From positions 18,015,670-18,079,669 of the forward strand of contig OZ038467.1 in the NCBI GenBank assembly GCA_964036295.1: a stretch of 64,000 nucleotides of DNA, in the 5' to 3' direction. The notes beneath the pieces were generated by a model. It did not search any database. It was not told the DNA's origin and saw only the letters and a list, made by a program, of their open reading frames with translations. This stretch comes from Plumapathes pennacea. Its lineage: Eukaryota; Cnidaria; Anthozoa; Antipatharia; Myriopathidae. A program made the position numbers and the translations under genes. Positions 31,017 through 41,907 of this stretch are shown here, piece by piece; within the stretch, counting starts at the first letter, position 1, and each line of letters starts with the position of its first letter.

Positions 31017-33236
31017 TCAGTACTGCGGTTGAAAAACTTGGATGCGGTGATTTTCACAATCACAAATAAACACTCGCCCATCTGCTATCACTGTTATACC
31101 TAAAGGTAACTTAAACTGCCCTTGAACAGATCCATATGATCCAAATGAGGTCACAAATTTGCCTTCTAATGTAAAAACCTGCACACAGTTCTTTTTCTGA
31201 TCACAAACTAACAGCAAATCATTTGCATCAACTGCAAGACCTCCTGGAGTGTTCAGCTGTCCCTTGCCAATGTCATAAAGATGAGCACCTTGTGAGTCAA
31301 ACACTCTCACCACTTGCAGCTTAGTACTGACAAAGTACTTTCCATCATGGAATATGGCGTATGAAAAATCACCAGAGAGTTCATTTTCTGCAAACTGCAA
31401 GAGCAGCCTTCCTTCAGGTGAGAACACAAACACTTTCTTGGCTGTTTTGTCACAGACCACAACATTGTTATCATTTGTTACAGAGACACCCCAGGGACTC
31501 TTCAATACTCCTTCACCAAACTTGCTGATCCTCTGACCAGCTGGGCTGAACACTTGGATTCTAGAGTTTCTTAACTCACCAACAACAATGTTATCAGTCT
31601 TATTATAAGCCACTCCTGTGGGACACTGGGACTGTCCATTTCCTTCTCCTTGTGCTCCAAGCTTCCTCATGAACTGGCCTGCATTACTAAACATTTGCAC
31701 TCTGTGATTAAAAAGGTCTGAAACTGCCACTTCTCCAGTACTGCTCACTGATATATCAACAGGGGTATTGAACTGCCCATTAACTGAGCCATGTGACCCA
31801 AATGAGCTAAGATGTTTGTAGCTGTGTGGTATTCTCCTTGTTACATCGACATCTACATGACAATTTCCAGGAGACTGCCCTTGCACTTTCACAGTCACGT
31901 GATGAACTCCTTCAGTCTTGGGAGTAAAACTGACTGAGTAACTTCCATCTTCTTTGTGTTGAACTTCATTTTCCACATCATCTCCAGCAGGAGAAAAAAT
32001 TTGTACAGTCATTTTCTCTGTTTTTGAATGACAGACGTTTCCTTCGTTGTCTCGGGTGACAACACTAAACTGGGCACAGTCATTGATGAAAATTGGCTGT
32101 TTTTCAAATCCCTGAATCTGTGTCTTTTCTGGGTCAGCCACGTGTGCCACGAGAACTTGACCTAGTGTTACTTGCTCTACACTGTGATAAATATCTTCAT
32201 TTGGTATGTACTTCACATGCTGCTTTTTGACAGGCTGTAGTTCTTCAAGAGTCTTCAGGAGTTCTTCAGATCGGTTCCCCACAGACGGCTCAGCTCGCAG
32301 GATTTCTCCACTGATTTCTCGTTTCAGGACACTGTCTAAGAAGTCAGTCACACTGCACAGCTGGCCTAAACGAAGTTCCAACTTCTCTTTCCGACCTTCA
32401 AACTCTCGTCCTTGGTGTTCACGAATCGTAGCTAATTTTGTCATCACTTCTCTCTCGTGTTGCTTGGCCAGGTCAACAAATCTCTGCGTGTTGCGTTGGG
32501 CAGAAAGTTCAGCGGCAGCGATTTGTTCTTCAAGTTCTCTGTGTGTCCTCTGGTCTTTCTTTAGTCTTTCTTCGCAAATGCGAACTCCGGCTTGAACTTT
32601 CTTCTTGCTTTCTTCTAAGCGTAGCTTCGCTTGATCGGCAGCATCGTCGACATGAACGAGCTCGTGGTTCTTGTGGGTAATAATGGCGCACTTCTGACAA
32701 ATACACCGTTGACAAGTTTCGCAGAAAAACTCTAAAACCTCAGTGGTGTGGCGCGGTTCTTCACAAAGCTGAGGCCTGCCGAGGATCTCCTGAACGTCCC
32801 TGTCTTCGACCTCTGATAATGCAGTCAGACGATGGCCTTTCCAGCTCTTGATTCGGGAATGTAATTCTCGACACTCGTCGCAATTGAAACACTCGCAGTT
32901 AAAACAAAACGCCGTGGCTGAAGACTTCTGGTCGCAGTTGTTGCACAGCACTTGGTGACCTTCATTTTGAGTTGACACGATGTCCCGGAGACGATTTAGA
33001 TAAAACGAGGAAGGAAAAATGTTGAAGTTGCCTCCCTCCGGTAAAGGGATTTCCGTTCTACAATCCGGACACGCGATGGGTTCTTGGTTTACACGTTTTT
33101 CTGCCAGCCGGTTGAGACAGTGCAGACAAAACGTGTGAAGACACGGTAGAGTTTTTGGATCGGTGTAGATCTCCAGACAAACAGAACACTCTATCTCTTT
33201 CGTCAGTCTCTCCATTAAACTTTGAGACGACGCCAT
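31017..33236 (-). CDS. TRIM-NHL E3 ubiquitin ligase, copy T3 (intact)
   Basis: A 739-residue single-exon protein, MASSQSLMERL start. RING zinc ligands are C17, C20, C32, H34, C37, C40, C56 and C59. B-box 1 follows at about 98-138 and B-box 2 at about 158-191, with coiled coil 197-330, filamin 368-468 and NHL repeats 477-739. Only 10 bases separate the ATG from the edge of a 7.1-kb nested transposon insertion (33247-40391), so the original 5' flank now lies beyond 40392. Unless a promoter inside the element drives it, expression may be altered. NHL loop residues (QFNTP, SDLFN, VGELRN, CDCEN) differ from the sister copies. Confidence 0.92.
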   Translation of the reverse strand: MASSQSLMERLTKEIECSVCLEIYTDPKTLPCLHTFCLHCLNRLAEKRVNQEPIACPDCRTEIPLPEGGNFNIFPSSFYLNRLRDIVSTQNEGHQVLCNNCDQKSSATAFCFNCECFNCDECRELHSRIKSWKGHRLTALSEVEDRDVQEILGRPQLCEEPRHTTEVLEFFCETCQRCICQKCAIITHKNHELVHVDDAADQAKLRLEESKKKVQAGVRICEERLKKDQRTHRELEEQIAAAELSAQRNTQRFVDLAKQHEREVMTKLATIREHQGREFEGRKEKLELRLGQLCSVTDFLDSVLKREISGEILRAEPSVGNRSEELLKTLEELQPVKKQHVKYIPNEDIYHSVEQVTLGQVLVAHVADPEKTQIQGFEKQPIFINDCAQFSVVTRDNEGNVCHSKTEKMTVQIFSPAGDDVENEVQHKEDGSYSVSFTPKTEGVHHVTVKVQGQSPGNCHVDVDVTRRIPHSYKHLSSFGSHGSVNGQFNTPVDISVSSTGEVAVSDLFNHRVQMFSNAGQFMRKLGAQGEGNGQSQCPTGVAYNKTDNIVVGELRNSRIQVFSPAGQRISKFGEGVLKSPWGVSVTNDNNVVVCDKTAKKVFVFSPEGRLLLQFAENELSGDFSYAIFHDGKYFVSTKLQVVRVFDSQGAHLYDIGKGQLNTPGGLAVDANDLLLVCDQKKNCVQVFTLEGKFVTSFGSYGSVQGQFKLPLGITVIADGRVFICDCENHRIQVFQPQY

Positions 33237-33407
33237 GTTGGACAGAGGTTATGTTTTCACTAGTGAAATTTACTGGCGTAATTTTCCTCAAGGGTTTTGT
33301 TTGCTGACCAACTAACACTTGTGTAGGCGCGCCACTGTTTTCACCACTGAAAGTTGACATATGATCTGTCATCACTTCCGCTTTCTACAAAGCACATGTT
33401 TTGAAAG

Positions 33408-33808
33408 ATGGCGGGAGAAGAGAATGCGGTGTTTGTAATTCTGTTGCTTGTCGCGGCAGTTCGTAGTCTCGCTCGCTTGCGACGACGAAGGCGACAATTT
33501 CACCGATTAAGGCAGCATTTACTGCAAAATCGGAGGCAGCAGATAGGGCATTTAGATCTGTACGTAGACAAGTTGAGCCTCGGAGAAGAGCCAAAGTGGT
33601 ATGGGTTCGTTTCAGACCTCAATTTTGGTTTGAGCAAATGTTGCTTAACCAGTATGAGGACAATTTGTGGCGTGAGCATTTTCGTGTCAACAAGAATACA
33701 TTTCACTTCATTTGCGGACTGGTTGGTCCACACATAATGCGACAAGACACGATTTTACGCCAGGCAATAACTGTAGAAAAGCGAGTGGCTGTTGCTTTGT
33801 GGCGCTGA
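33408..33808 (+). pseudogene. HARBI1: HARBI1-like nuclease, N-terminal fragment
   Basis: The readable part FEQMLLNQYEDNLWREHFRV followed by NKNTFHFICGLVGPHI and ITVEKRVAVALWR is the conserved helical N-terminal region of PIF/Harbinger nucleases (HARBI1/ALP1 family). It ends in a stop at 33806. The upstream Arg-rich part (SLARLRRRRRQFHRLRQHLL) is in a different frame, so there is a frameshift near 33590 or an unrecognised intron. The DDE nuclease part is absent; beyond 33929 the DNA belongs to the MULE, and after 40225 no nuclease sequence resumes. Confidence 0.7.
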
Positions 33809-33928
33809 GAAAGACGTCTTGATTTTGTTAAAGTTGGGTGTGTACAGTATTTGACAGCTTGGCAGAAAATGGAGCGCTACAATTGGCTACGCTTAAGTAC
33901 ACATCGCGTTACACCATCTTTTCAGGTC

Positions 33929-34100
33929 GGAAGGCACTGGAAGGGATAGATGAGATGGCCCTTGTCCGAGGAGGACTGGGTAACACCGCCACCGATCGGC
34001 CCGATGATTCTCGGCAAGTATTCGGTGAACAATATTGCGGATACGCACTTTTTTGTTTTGAGAGCAATATCCGTGTTGTGTCGGGTTTCCGAGATGCATG
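33929..34100 (+). repeat. MULE left terminal inverted repeat
   Basis: Matches the reverse complement of 40037-40216 with few differences, including an 8-base indel near the inner end. Farther in, 34322-34377 is a small palindrome (ACCTCTGATCTATCCCTT ... AAGGGATAGAGCAGAGGT). Confidence 0.85.
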
Positions 34101-34800
34101 AGGTCCCAAATACTTGCTTATTTAAGTCGACTCAATATTCAGTTACGTCTCAAAGAAAGAACAGAAGATGGGAATTCCGAATTATTCGGGCAAATAATGA
34201 GTATTTTGTATTTACTGGAATGGAACTCCTGTTTCAACTGTGTTATATTTTTTATTTTATTTTTTTTTTTGTTAGAGTGAACAAGCAAAAACGTTAAGCC
34301 AAAGGCTGTTTTCCCGTGAGGGACCTCTGATCTATCCCTTCCTGTGTTACGAAATATGAAGGGATAGAGCAGAGGTACTACTTCCGGTAGCAGTTAAATT
34401 CAAGATCTCTTCACCTCAGTGATCGGATAGAGACACTCTCGTGACAAGACACCGTCGTGTAGACAGATGAAGATCAACGCCAGACACTAGAGCAAGGTCA
34501 TTTATTTTCAAGTAAACATTGTATCAGGCAATCATTATAGCGAAACTTTGTTTTCAATTGCAAGAGTAAATTAAAAACAAACAAACAAACAAACAAAAAA
34601 CAGAGTGTAGCTGTGCTGTGCTGTAGGTTGGCTGCTTTGACAAAGTGGAGAAACAGACACCTTAGTTCTTTCATTAGTTGACTTCCGGTCAGTTAATGAG
34701 TCCATACACGCAAGCGCAGTCAATACCCGCCAGAAACGCGCCAAATCCGACTTTGTTATTTGTGATTTCGTGATTTTTTTTGGCGAATTCGCTGCGAGTT

Positions 34801-37800
34801 ATGCCTTTCCAGAGGATAAGCGACACCATCGGGTATGTTGCCGATACAGCAACTGCAGAGAAAATTTTACATGAACACGAAGTGGAAACAACCACACGAT
34901 ATGTCATGTATTATAACAATGGACTTGGCAAAGGTAAGCGGGTAGCTTTTTGGCAGGGAAAGCACGTTTGCTATAACATGGGAATGAAACAAGGAAAAGT
35001 CCACTTCTTGAAATTGAAATATTTTCTTTGAAATTGGATCCAAATTGGCTGTAAGGACTTGTAGAATGTTTGGAGCTCCAACTGGTCTAGTTTGTTTCAA
35101 AAAAAAAATAAAAATAAAAAATTGCCTAGATGACCATTTGGACATGAAAATCAGCCGGCCAAATAGTTTCAGCCGAATGTATCAAACAATTATTGCATCT
35201 GAATGGAAAAGGTAATAATTAACTAATATCGACCGCTGTCCGTGTCTCTCACAAATTGTTTTCTGTTATAGACAACGTGGCATTGAAAGGGAAAAAAGTG
35301 TTCTTTGAAGACCCACAGTCAGCCTTGTCGCAGCCTCGTATAACGTATGATGGGACGCCGTTCGTTATCCTGGGAAAACAAATTTATGATTGTCAGCAGG
35401 GCGTTGACCGCCACGCGGCTGATAAACTGCGCAACAAAGCAAAAGAGGTGCGTCTTTACTTTCTTCTACGTTGTGGTATAAGATGATTGATTGTCGGTGT
35501 GCGTTGTTATATATTTGTTATATTTTTTTGCGGTGTCAAATAATACAATACAGTATGTATCCTTAAATTATTAATTTTTCAAAAGTTGAATTATTCCCAT
35601 TGCACTGTAGGGTGGCGACCATTCGTATGGCGATAGACGGTGCAAAGCGGCCCATCAAACAACGAAGAAGTTTGGTTGTACGGCGCAAGTCATCATGCGG
35701 GAGATAATCCGTTTCCCAGCCTTCAAAGTAAGTCTCAAGTACCGACACTGCAAAAAAACAAAATGCAACATCTAGCGATAATAGCATTTCATACTCATTT
35801 CCGGATAACAATAAATACACCTAAAAGAAGGAAAACCGCGTCTAAGAAATTGCGACAAGCTCTTGAGCGAGGCAGTGCGGAAGAAGGAGAGAGGCGCGTA
35901 TACTTACAGCTACCGCTTGAAACGGACCACCACGATCACGCCACTGGAGAGGTACGTAAGTTTGCTCAACACTAGTGTATTCGAAGTATCATCTTTCACG
36001 GCTAAGTTATTCCTATTTTCTTTCTGTGTCTCTCTGTCCGGGCTGTCTGCCTTGCCTCCCTTTCGTCTGTCTTTTAGTCGTCCATTAATCGTGCGACTGT
36101 CGACAAATCTTCAACTTGATCAACATTTTTTTCCTAGAATGCTGGCCTTCTACAGAGGATGGACGTGCGTTTGAGGAATAAAATGAAGGAGTTAGTTGAA
36201 GATGGCGTTCGCGGAGTTAACGAAATGCGTCGTCACCTGCGCCACTACGTTTCGAAAACCCTCTTCAAAGGAGAAGCTTTACCACCGCGAACAAACAGAA
36301 GGTTCTTCCCTCGAAAAGTCGACGTTCGTAATGGCATATACGAATCTATTGTGAAGCACAGATGGTCTAAGGTCGACCAGGAGAATTTGGTGAAAAAAAT
36401 GGAAACGTGGCAGCGGGAAAACCCCCGTGACAACATAGTTTTCAACCAGTATGCCTCGGACCAGGAATCACCGCATCACGATGACAGCAATGACGGCGGT
36501 GAAGACGGTGACGAAGAGTACGTGGAACCCACTCAGGGTAACGGCTTGCTATTTGTGCACCAAACAGAGTGGCAGAGCAGACTGCTAAAGCGGTACGGGA
36601 ACAAACTCAGTATGCTTGACGCAACCTACCGCACCACGAAATATGCATTGCCTCTGTTCTTTCTGGTAGTCTAGCAGGACTGGGAGGTCTGGCAAAAACC
36701 TGATCTTCGCCATGCAAGAAACTGGTTCCATTCAATGTGGCTGAAAGTGCACAAGGTGAATTCAGTTGCCCTGAATAACCAATCACGTATTTTTGTTTAC
36801 AGTTTAGCACAATAGCGTGTCCTAAGTGTTTTTGCAGTATTAGTGGTTCACTTTTAAAGTGAATCTTTATGCTGTTTGTACCCAGTAATTACTCTTTTTG
36901 CATAAGGCCTATGGTGTATTTATGCTTCACACAAGTTTATTTTGTTTCAAGTATAACTGAATTTACTCACTTCTCTTTTCTCTACATTTCAGCGATGGGT
37001 CTGGGCTTTCAAAAAAGATCGCCTGTTAGCAGCCGTAGGTACAAACAATGGAGTTGAGCGCCAGAACAAGTCATTCAAATATGAATACCTTGAAGGGAAC
37101 AGAAGTTCAAACCTGAGTACCATGCTGACAGTTTTGGTCGAACAATTTCTACCAGACAAGTACACAAAGTGAGCAGTTTTATCGTTTACATGTTGAAAAT
37201 GTCTGCCTGTTTATTTTACTTATTGCCATGGAAACCAAATTTTTAAAGAATACTGTATACTGCACAATGAGATATTTCAATGACATTATTTTATTCCACT
37301 TGACACGAAGAAATGCATCCAGGTTATGAATTTTGTTGCATCACATCTTCTTGTAAAATTTATGGTTGTTAGTAAGTGCTTGTAAAAAGACTGTATTGGC
37401 AGGTCATGGTTTCTGTCCAGTGATAGGTTTTTGAGAGAATGCTATTGTGTTGTTACTAACAGGCCATGTAAATACTGTTGCAGATATGTTAATGATAACA
37501 CCAGACTGTCTAGCAACTATAGACGATACGATGCAACGGTGCCAGAGTATCTGCACAATCGCCCACGGCAGTTTGTCAAGCACTGCTTAGAAAAGATAGC
37601 CCTTGCTGAGACCATCCCATCTCACCAAGTGGAGGAGACTGCCAGCGGCCAATTTTGTGTCCGCAGTCAGGATGGTTCAAAGGAGTATGGAGTATCACTG
37701 CATGAAAGTGACCCTTCACCGTTCTGCTCTTGTAAGGACTGGGAAAGGCACCACCTGCCCTGCAAGCATATGTTTGCCACCTTTCGCCACCATCCAACAT

Positions 37801-39380
37801 ATGGATTTCACTCCTTTAACTCGCTTTACATAAATTCCCCTCATCTTACACTGGATGAAGAGGTGATTTTCCCAGTTAAAAATGATTATCCAATTGATGC
37901 CTCCTTTCCAGATCAGCCTAGTGCACAAAGAAACAAATCAACTGGCCATATTCCCTCTTCAAAACGGTTTAGTAAGACCTCAGTAGCAAAGTGCAGGGAC
38001 CTTTTGGCTCAACTAAACTCACTCACCTATCTTGTAAATGATCCATCTGCTGTGGAGGAATTGCAAGAAACCTTGGAGGGATGTCTCCAGTCGATGGGAA
38101 CAGCAGCACCAAAAGCTGAAAATGGCATCATTCTTGAGCAAGGTGCCCCTCAAACAGCATGTGCACGCCTGCAGCCAGCTGCACCCACCAACACACCTAT
38201 GGCAATACCAGTACCTTTGGCTCGTGGAAAGGGAAGATTGACTGGTAGAGTAGGGCAAGCAGCCACTAATTTAAAATGTGGATGGCATGTTGATCCACTC
38301 CAGCCAACTGCCAAGCAATCAAGAAAGCGGGGGCATGAAGAACTGGAAACTGAAGTGGTAAATGAAGATCTCGAGGGTGACACTCCATTCTGTGAAGGAT
38401 CAACAGTCTCTTGTTCTGAGATGGAAGACACAAGCAGTGCCCCTTCTGATACTTCCAGTGCAAGTGACTCACCTGCAGCAACTGAAGAGAATTCATTTGT
38501 GTATCCATGTAGATCAGCTCCTGAAGGAGCCAGTAGTTCATCTTCATCTGCAGATGATATTGAAATAATATCTGTAGAGCATCATCCAGATTGCAAGAGG
38601 CCACGGAGAAGCAGTTACAAGCTGCATAAGTCAGATGAGAAAATTTTGAGTACACCCGTGGAACTGACTGATGCTATTATTAGTGTTAGTCAGAACATTC
38701 TTCATGACATGTTCCCTCAAGTGGAAGGCCTCGAAGACACCACCCTGGGCCCTCTTCTCGACTTTTCTGTACATGGTGGGGAATTTGTCCAAGTTCTTCA
38801 CACTGGTGGACACCACTGGGTCACAGTCAGCAACATTGGCTGCCAGAGGGGGGAAGTAAACTATTTTGACAGTTTATCTAATGGCAAGCCCTCCTCTTTT
38901 GTGCAGAAGCAAGTAGCATCCATGCTTCAGGAGAAGAGCCCCCAAATCAAGCTGGTGGTCCAACCAGTGCAGCAACAAAGTAACTCTGTTGATTGTGGTC
39001 TTTTTGCAATTGCATTTATGACATCTCTTCTGCACAGTGAAAACCCTTGTGATGTACTGTATGATGAGTTCTCACTGAGGCCTCATCTGAGAGATTCCCT
39101 GATCTCTGGCACCCTACAACCCTTTCCAAAGGCTGGAGGAAGGTGTGGCAATAAAGTCCATAGCATTCACCGCCGATGCAGGAAGAAAATTGTTGCTGTG
39201 GACCTGATGTGCTTGTGCCGTCTGCCATGGGATAGGAAAGACAGGGCGGACCCACTCATGTGGTGTGCCCAGTGTGACCTCTGTTCAGAATGGTACCACA
39301 AGAAATGCATGCCATCCATCCCTGACAGCGTCTTCCATGGGAGTACCTTTTGGACTTGCAGCCAATGTAATCAATCTTAG
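34801..39380 (+). pseudogene. MULE transposase-related gene: SWIM, Ulp1-type protease and PHD finger
   Basis: Likely exons, by GT/AG and frame: 34801-34933, 35272-35447, 35611-35727, about 35847-35951, 36138-36755, 36993-37168 and 37421-39380. Early exons give a MULE-type N-terminus (DRRCKAAHQTTKKFGCTAQV). MLDATYRTTKYALPLFFLVV is the first-Asp region of the DDE domain and GTNNGVERQNKSFKYEYLEG the Glu region. Between them, at 36672-36674, are an in-frame TAG and a join to DWEVWQKPDLRHARNW, so the middle of the core with the second Asp is missing. The last exon holds a SWIM zinc finger (CSCKDWERHHLPCKH), a C48/Ulp1 protease (His of HHW, Asp of YFDS, Gln and Cys of NSVDCG) and a C-terminal PHD finger (CxC...CAQCDLC...HKKC...CSQC). 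The transposase is probably dead; the 653-codon last exon is fully open. Confidence 0.75.
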
Positions 39381-40036
39381 AAAAGTGTGAGAAGTTGACC
39401 ACCACCCTGCCAAATAAACACCAATACCATATGGTTTACCTCTACATTAGATGAACCAATTCTCCTGTCACTTTGCCAAATAAAATAGCTGCCACACGTT
39501 TAGTAAACCAGGTTTTCATAAAATATAGTTCTTGTTAATGGGGGAAAAAAATTGACAACACCCCATAATTATGCCAGCCCTTAAAATCAGCTAGTTGCTG
39601 TTATGTCAAATTAAATGATTATAAAAGAAAGATTATAAAGACTTGGGTTAATTTCATGTAAAAGATCCCAGTTTGTTTATTATATAGTTGTATCAAAATA
39701 TTCACCATGGTCCAAGGTTCAAGATCCATCTTAATGTCCTTTCTAATTCACTGGGTTTATTGTGGTCTTCTGATCTTCTGATGTCTTTGATGTCTATTTT
39801 TATAATAGTGTAACGTTTGCCCCGTTGAAATCATTGCGATAGGATCTGTGTATTACAAAGAAGTTCAGTCCCTCTGATCTATCCCTTTTGGTTACACCGG
39901 AAGGGATAGATCAGAGGTCCCGTCTCATCATTTCTCCCTGGTGAAACGTAAAAGAATATCTGAATAAAGAAGTATTTCTCACCTGATCATGGTTTGTGCG
40001 AAGTATGCGTGTTAAATCCCGTTGTTCCCGATTTCT

Positions 40037-40216
40037 GTCCTTTCTCGGAAACCCGACACAATCTGGCGACACGGATATTGCTCTCAAAACAAAAAAGTGC
40101 GTATCTGCCATATTGTTCACCGAATACTTGCCGAGAATCATCGGACCGATCGGTGGCGGTGTTACCCAGTCCTCCTCTGACAAGGGCCATCTCATCTATC
40201 CCTTCCAGTGCCTTCC
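40037..40216 (-). repeat. MULE right terminal inverted repeat
   Basis: Inverted copy of 33929-34100. Its inner neighbour 39871-39920 carries the same palindrome of GGGATAGATCAGAGG arms as the left side. Confidence 0.85.
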
Positions 40217-40391
40217 TTTCAGGTCGTGTATTTTTGCTCGGTTTCCGGTAATTATAACCCTAAAATCCCGGTGAAAACACTTTGCAATTTACACTAATGA
40301 AAATTTACGCGAGTTACATCCTAGGTGTTTTCATTAGAACTTCCGGAATTTTCGCGTTACACCAGTGTAGTGTCATAGTGAAAACACAGCC

Positions 40392-40604
40392 AGAGAGAGT
40401 AAACAATTCCAAGAGGGGCGACCGCGTAGTAAGGGTTTCCGCCTACAAAGAATTTTTGACCGCGCGAAAATTGGGGCGAGCGCAAAAAGGGCGCCGAGGG
40501 GGGAAAGGGTTTTTAGGACCGCGCAGCACGCTCCCAGGGGAAGGGAGAGGAAGAGAACGAAAAAGTTTTCTTCTCTTCCTCTCCCTCCCTCCTCGCTCCA
40601 ATCA
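40392..40604 (-). promoter_or_regulatory. displaced T3 upstream region
   Basis: Continues the GAGAGAGTAAACAATTCC block that lies immediately 5' of T2 and T6, including the GC-rich CGCGCGAAAATTGGGG stretch, now 7.1 kb from T3. At about 40604 it is fused to the truncated end of T4. Confidence 0.6.
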
Positions 40605-41907
40605 ATTCCCAGGAGACTGCCCTTGCACTTTCACAGTCACGTGATGAACTCCTTCAGTCTTGGGAGTAAAACTGACTGAGTAACTTCCATCTTCTTTGTG
40701 TTGAACTTCATTTTCCACATCATCTCCAGCAGGAGAAAAAATTTGTACAGTCACTTTCTCTGTTTTTAAATTTTTCAAATCCCTGAATCTGTGTCTTTTC
40801 TGGGTCAGCCACTTGTGCCACGAGAACTCGACCCAGTGTTACTTGCTCTACACTGTGATAAATATCTTCATTTGGCATGTACTTCACATGCTGCTTTTTG
40901 ACAGGCTGTAGTTCTTCAAGAGTCTTCAGGAGTTCTTCAGATCGGTTCCCCACAGACGGCTCAGCTCGCAGGATTTCTCCACTGATTTCTCGTTTCAAGA
41001 CACTGTCCAAAAAGTCAGTCACACTACTCAGCTGGCCTAAACGAAGTTCCAACTTCTCTTTCCGACCTTCAAACTCTCGTCCTTGGTCTTCACGAATCGT
41101 AGCTAATTTTGTCATCACTTCTTTCTCGTGTTGCTTGGCCAGGTCAATAAATCTCTGCGTGATGCGTTGGGCAGAAAGTTCAGCGGCAGCGATTTGTTCT
41201 TCAAGTTCTCTAAGCGTCTTCTGGTCTTTCTTTAATCTTTCTTCGCAAATGCGAACTCCGGCTTGAACTTTCTTCTTGCTTTCTTTTAAGCGTAGCTTCG
41301 CTTGATCGGCGGCATCGTCGACATGAACGAGTTCGTGGTTCTTGTGGGTAATAATGGCGCACTTCTGACAAATACACCGTTGACAAGTTTCGCAGAAAAA
41401 CTCCAAAACCTCAGTGGTGTGGCGCGGCTCTTCACAAAGCTGAGGCCTGCCGAGGATCTCCTGAACGTCCCTGTCTTCGACCTCTGATAATGCAGTCAGA
41501 CGATGGCCTTTCCAGATCTTGATTCGGGAATGTAATTCTCGACACTCGTCGCAAATAAAACACTCGCAGTTAAAACAAAACGCCGTGGCTGAAGACTTCT
41601 GGTCGCAGTTGTTGCACAGCACTTGGTGACCTTCATTTTGAGTTGACACGATGTCCCGGAGACGATTCAGATAAAACGATGAAGGAAAAGTGTTGAAGTT
41701 GCCTCCCTCCGGTAGAGCGATTTCCGTTCTACAATCCGGACACGCGATGGGTTCTTGGTTTACACGTTTTTCTGCCAGCCGGTTGAGACAGTGCAGACAA
41801 AACGTGTGAAGACACGGTAGAGTTTTTGGATCGGTGTAGATCTCCAGACAAACAGAACACTCTATCTCTTTCGTCAGTCTCTCCATTAAACTTTGAGACG
41901 ACGCCAT
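40605..41907 (-). pseudogene. TRIM-NHL copy T4, truncated
   Basis: Starts MASSQSLMERL at 41907; RING, both B-boxes and coiled coil are intact. The frame leaves the family inside the filamin domain (after QIQGFEKF) because about 85 bases are missing near 40765, between two CTGTTTTT motifs, and stops at 40720. The filamin remainder (40605-40740) is then cut and joined directly to the T3 upstream region; all NHL repeats are gone. It could make a 395-residue RBCC-only protein. An upstream ATG at 41949 is in frame. Confidence 0.85.

Larger units (their letters stand above)
33929..40216 (+). mobile_element. MULE-type transposon with long TIRs and 9-bp target duplication
   Basis: A 6,288-bp element with long terminal inverted repeats of about 170-180 bp (33929-34100 and 40037-40216), beginning GGAAGGCACTGGAAGGG and ending CCCTTCCAGTGCCTTCC. 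TTTCAGGTC flanks it exactly on both sides (33920-33928 and 40217-40225). A 9-bp duplication with long TIRs is the classic Mutator-like signature, which agrees with the transposase-type gene inside. Nested in the Harbinger-like element 33247-40391. Confidence 0.9.
33247..40391. mobile_element. PIF/Harbinger-like element upstream of T3, host of a nested MULE
   Basis: Ends GGTTATGTTTTCACTA (left) and its inverted counterpart TAGTGAAAACACAGCC (right). AGA is repeated at 33244-33246 and 40392-40394; the uninterrupted relatives at 25697-25715 and 55896-55915 have GACAGAGAGAGTAAAC without insertion, so a 3-bp duplication is well supported. Without the nested MULE it would be about 0.85 kb and carries only the N-terminal part of a HARBI1-type protein, so it is non-autonomous. 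Further GTGTTTTCA or GAAAACAC motifs lie just inside each end. Confidence 0.8.

Noticed and set aside
32206-32595. 129-codon plus-strand frame that recurs at 40877, 46978 and 54869
   Set aside because: Antisense of the TRIM coiled coil. Recurrence only reflects the duplicated genes and strand composition.
33838-34101. Frames over the MULE terminal repeats (GIDEMALVRGGLGNTAT and the opposite-end counterpart)
   Set aside because: They fall in the terminal inverted repeat; presence at both ends in inverted orientation explains the matching translations.
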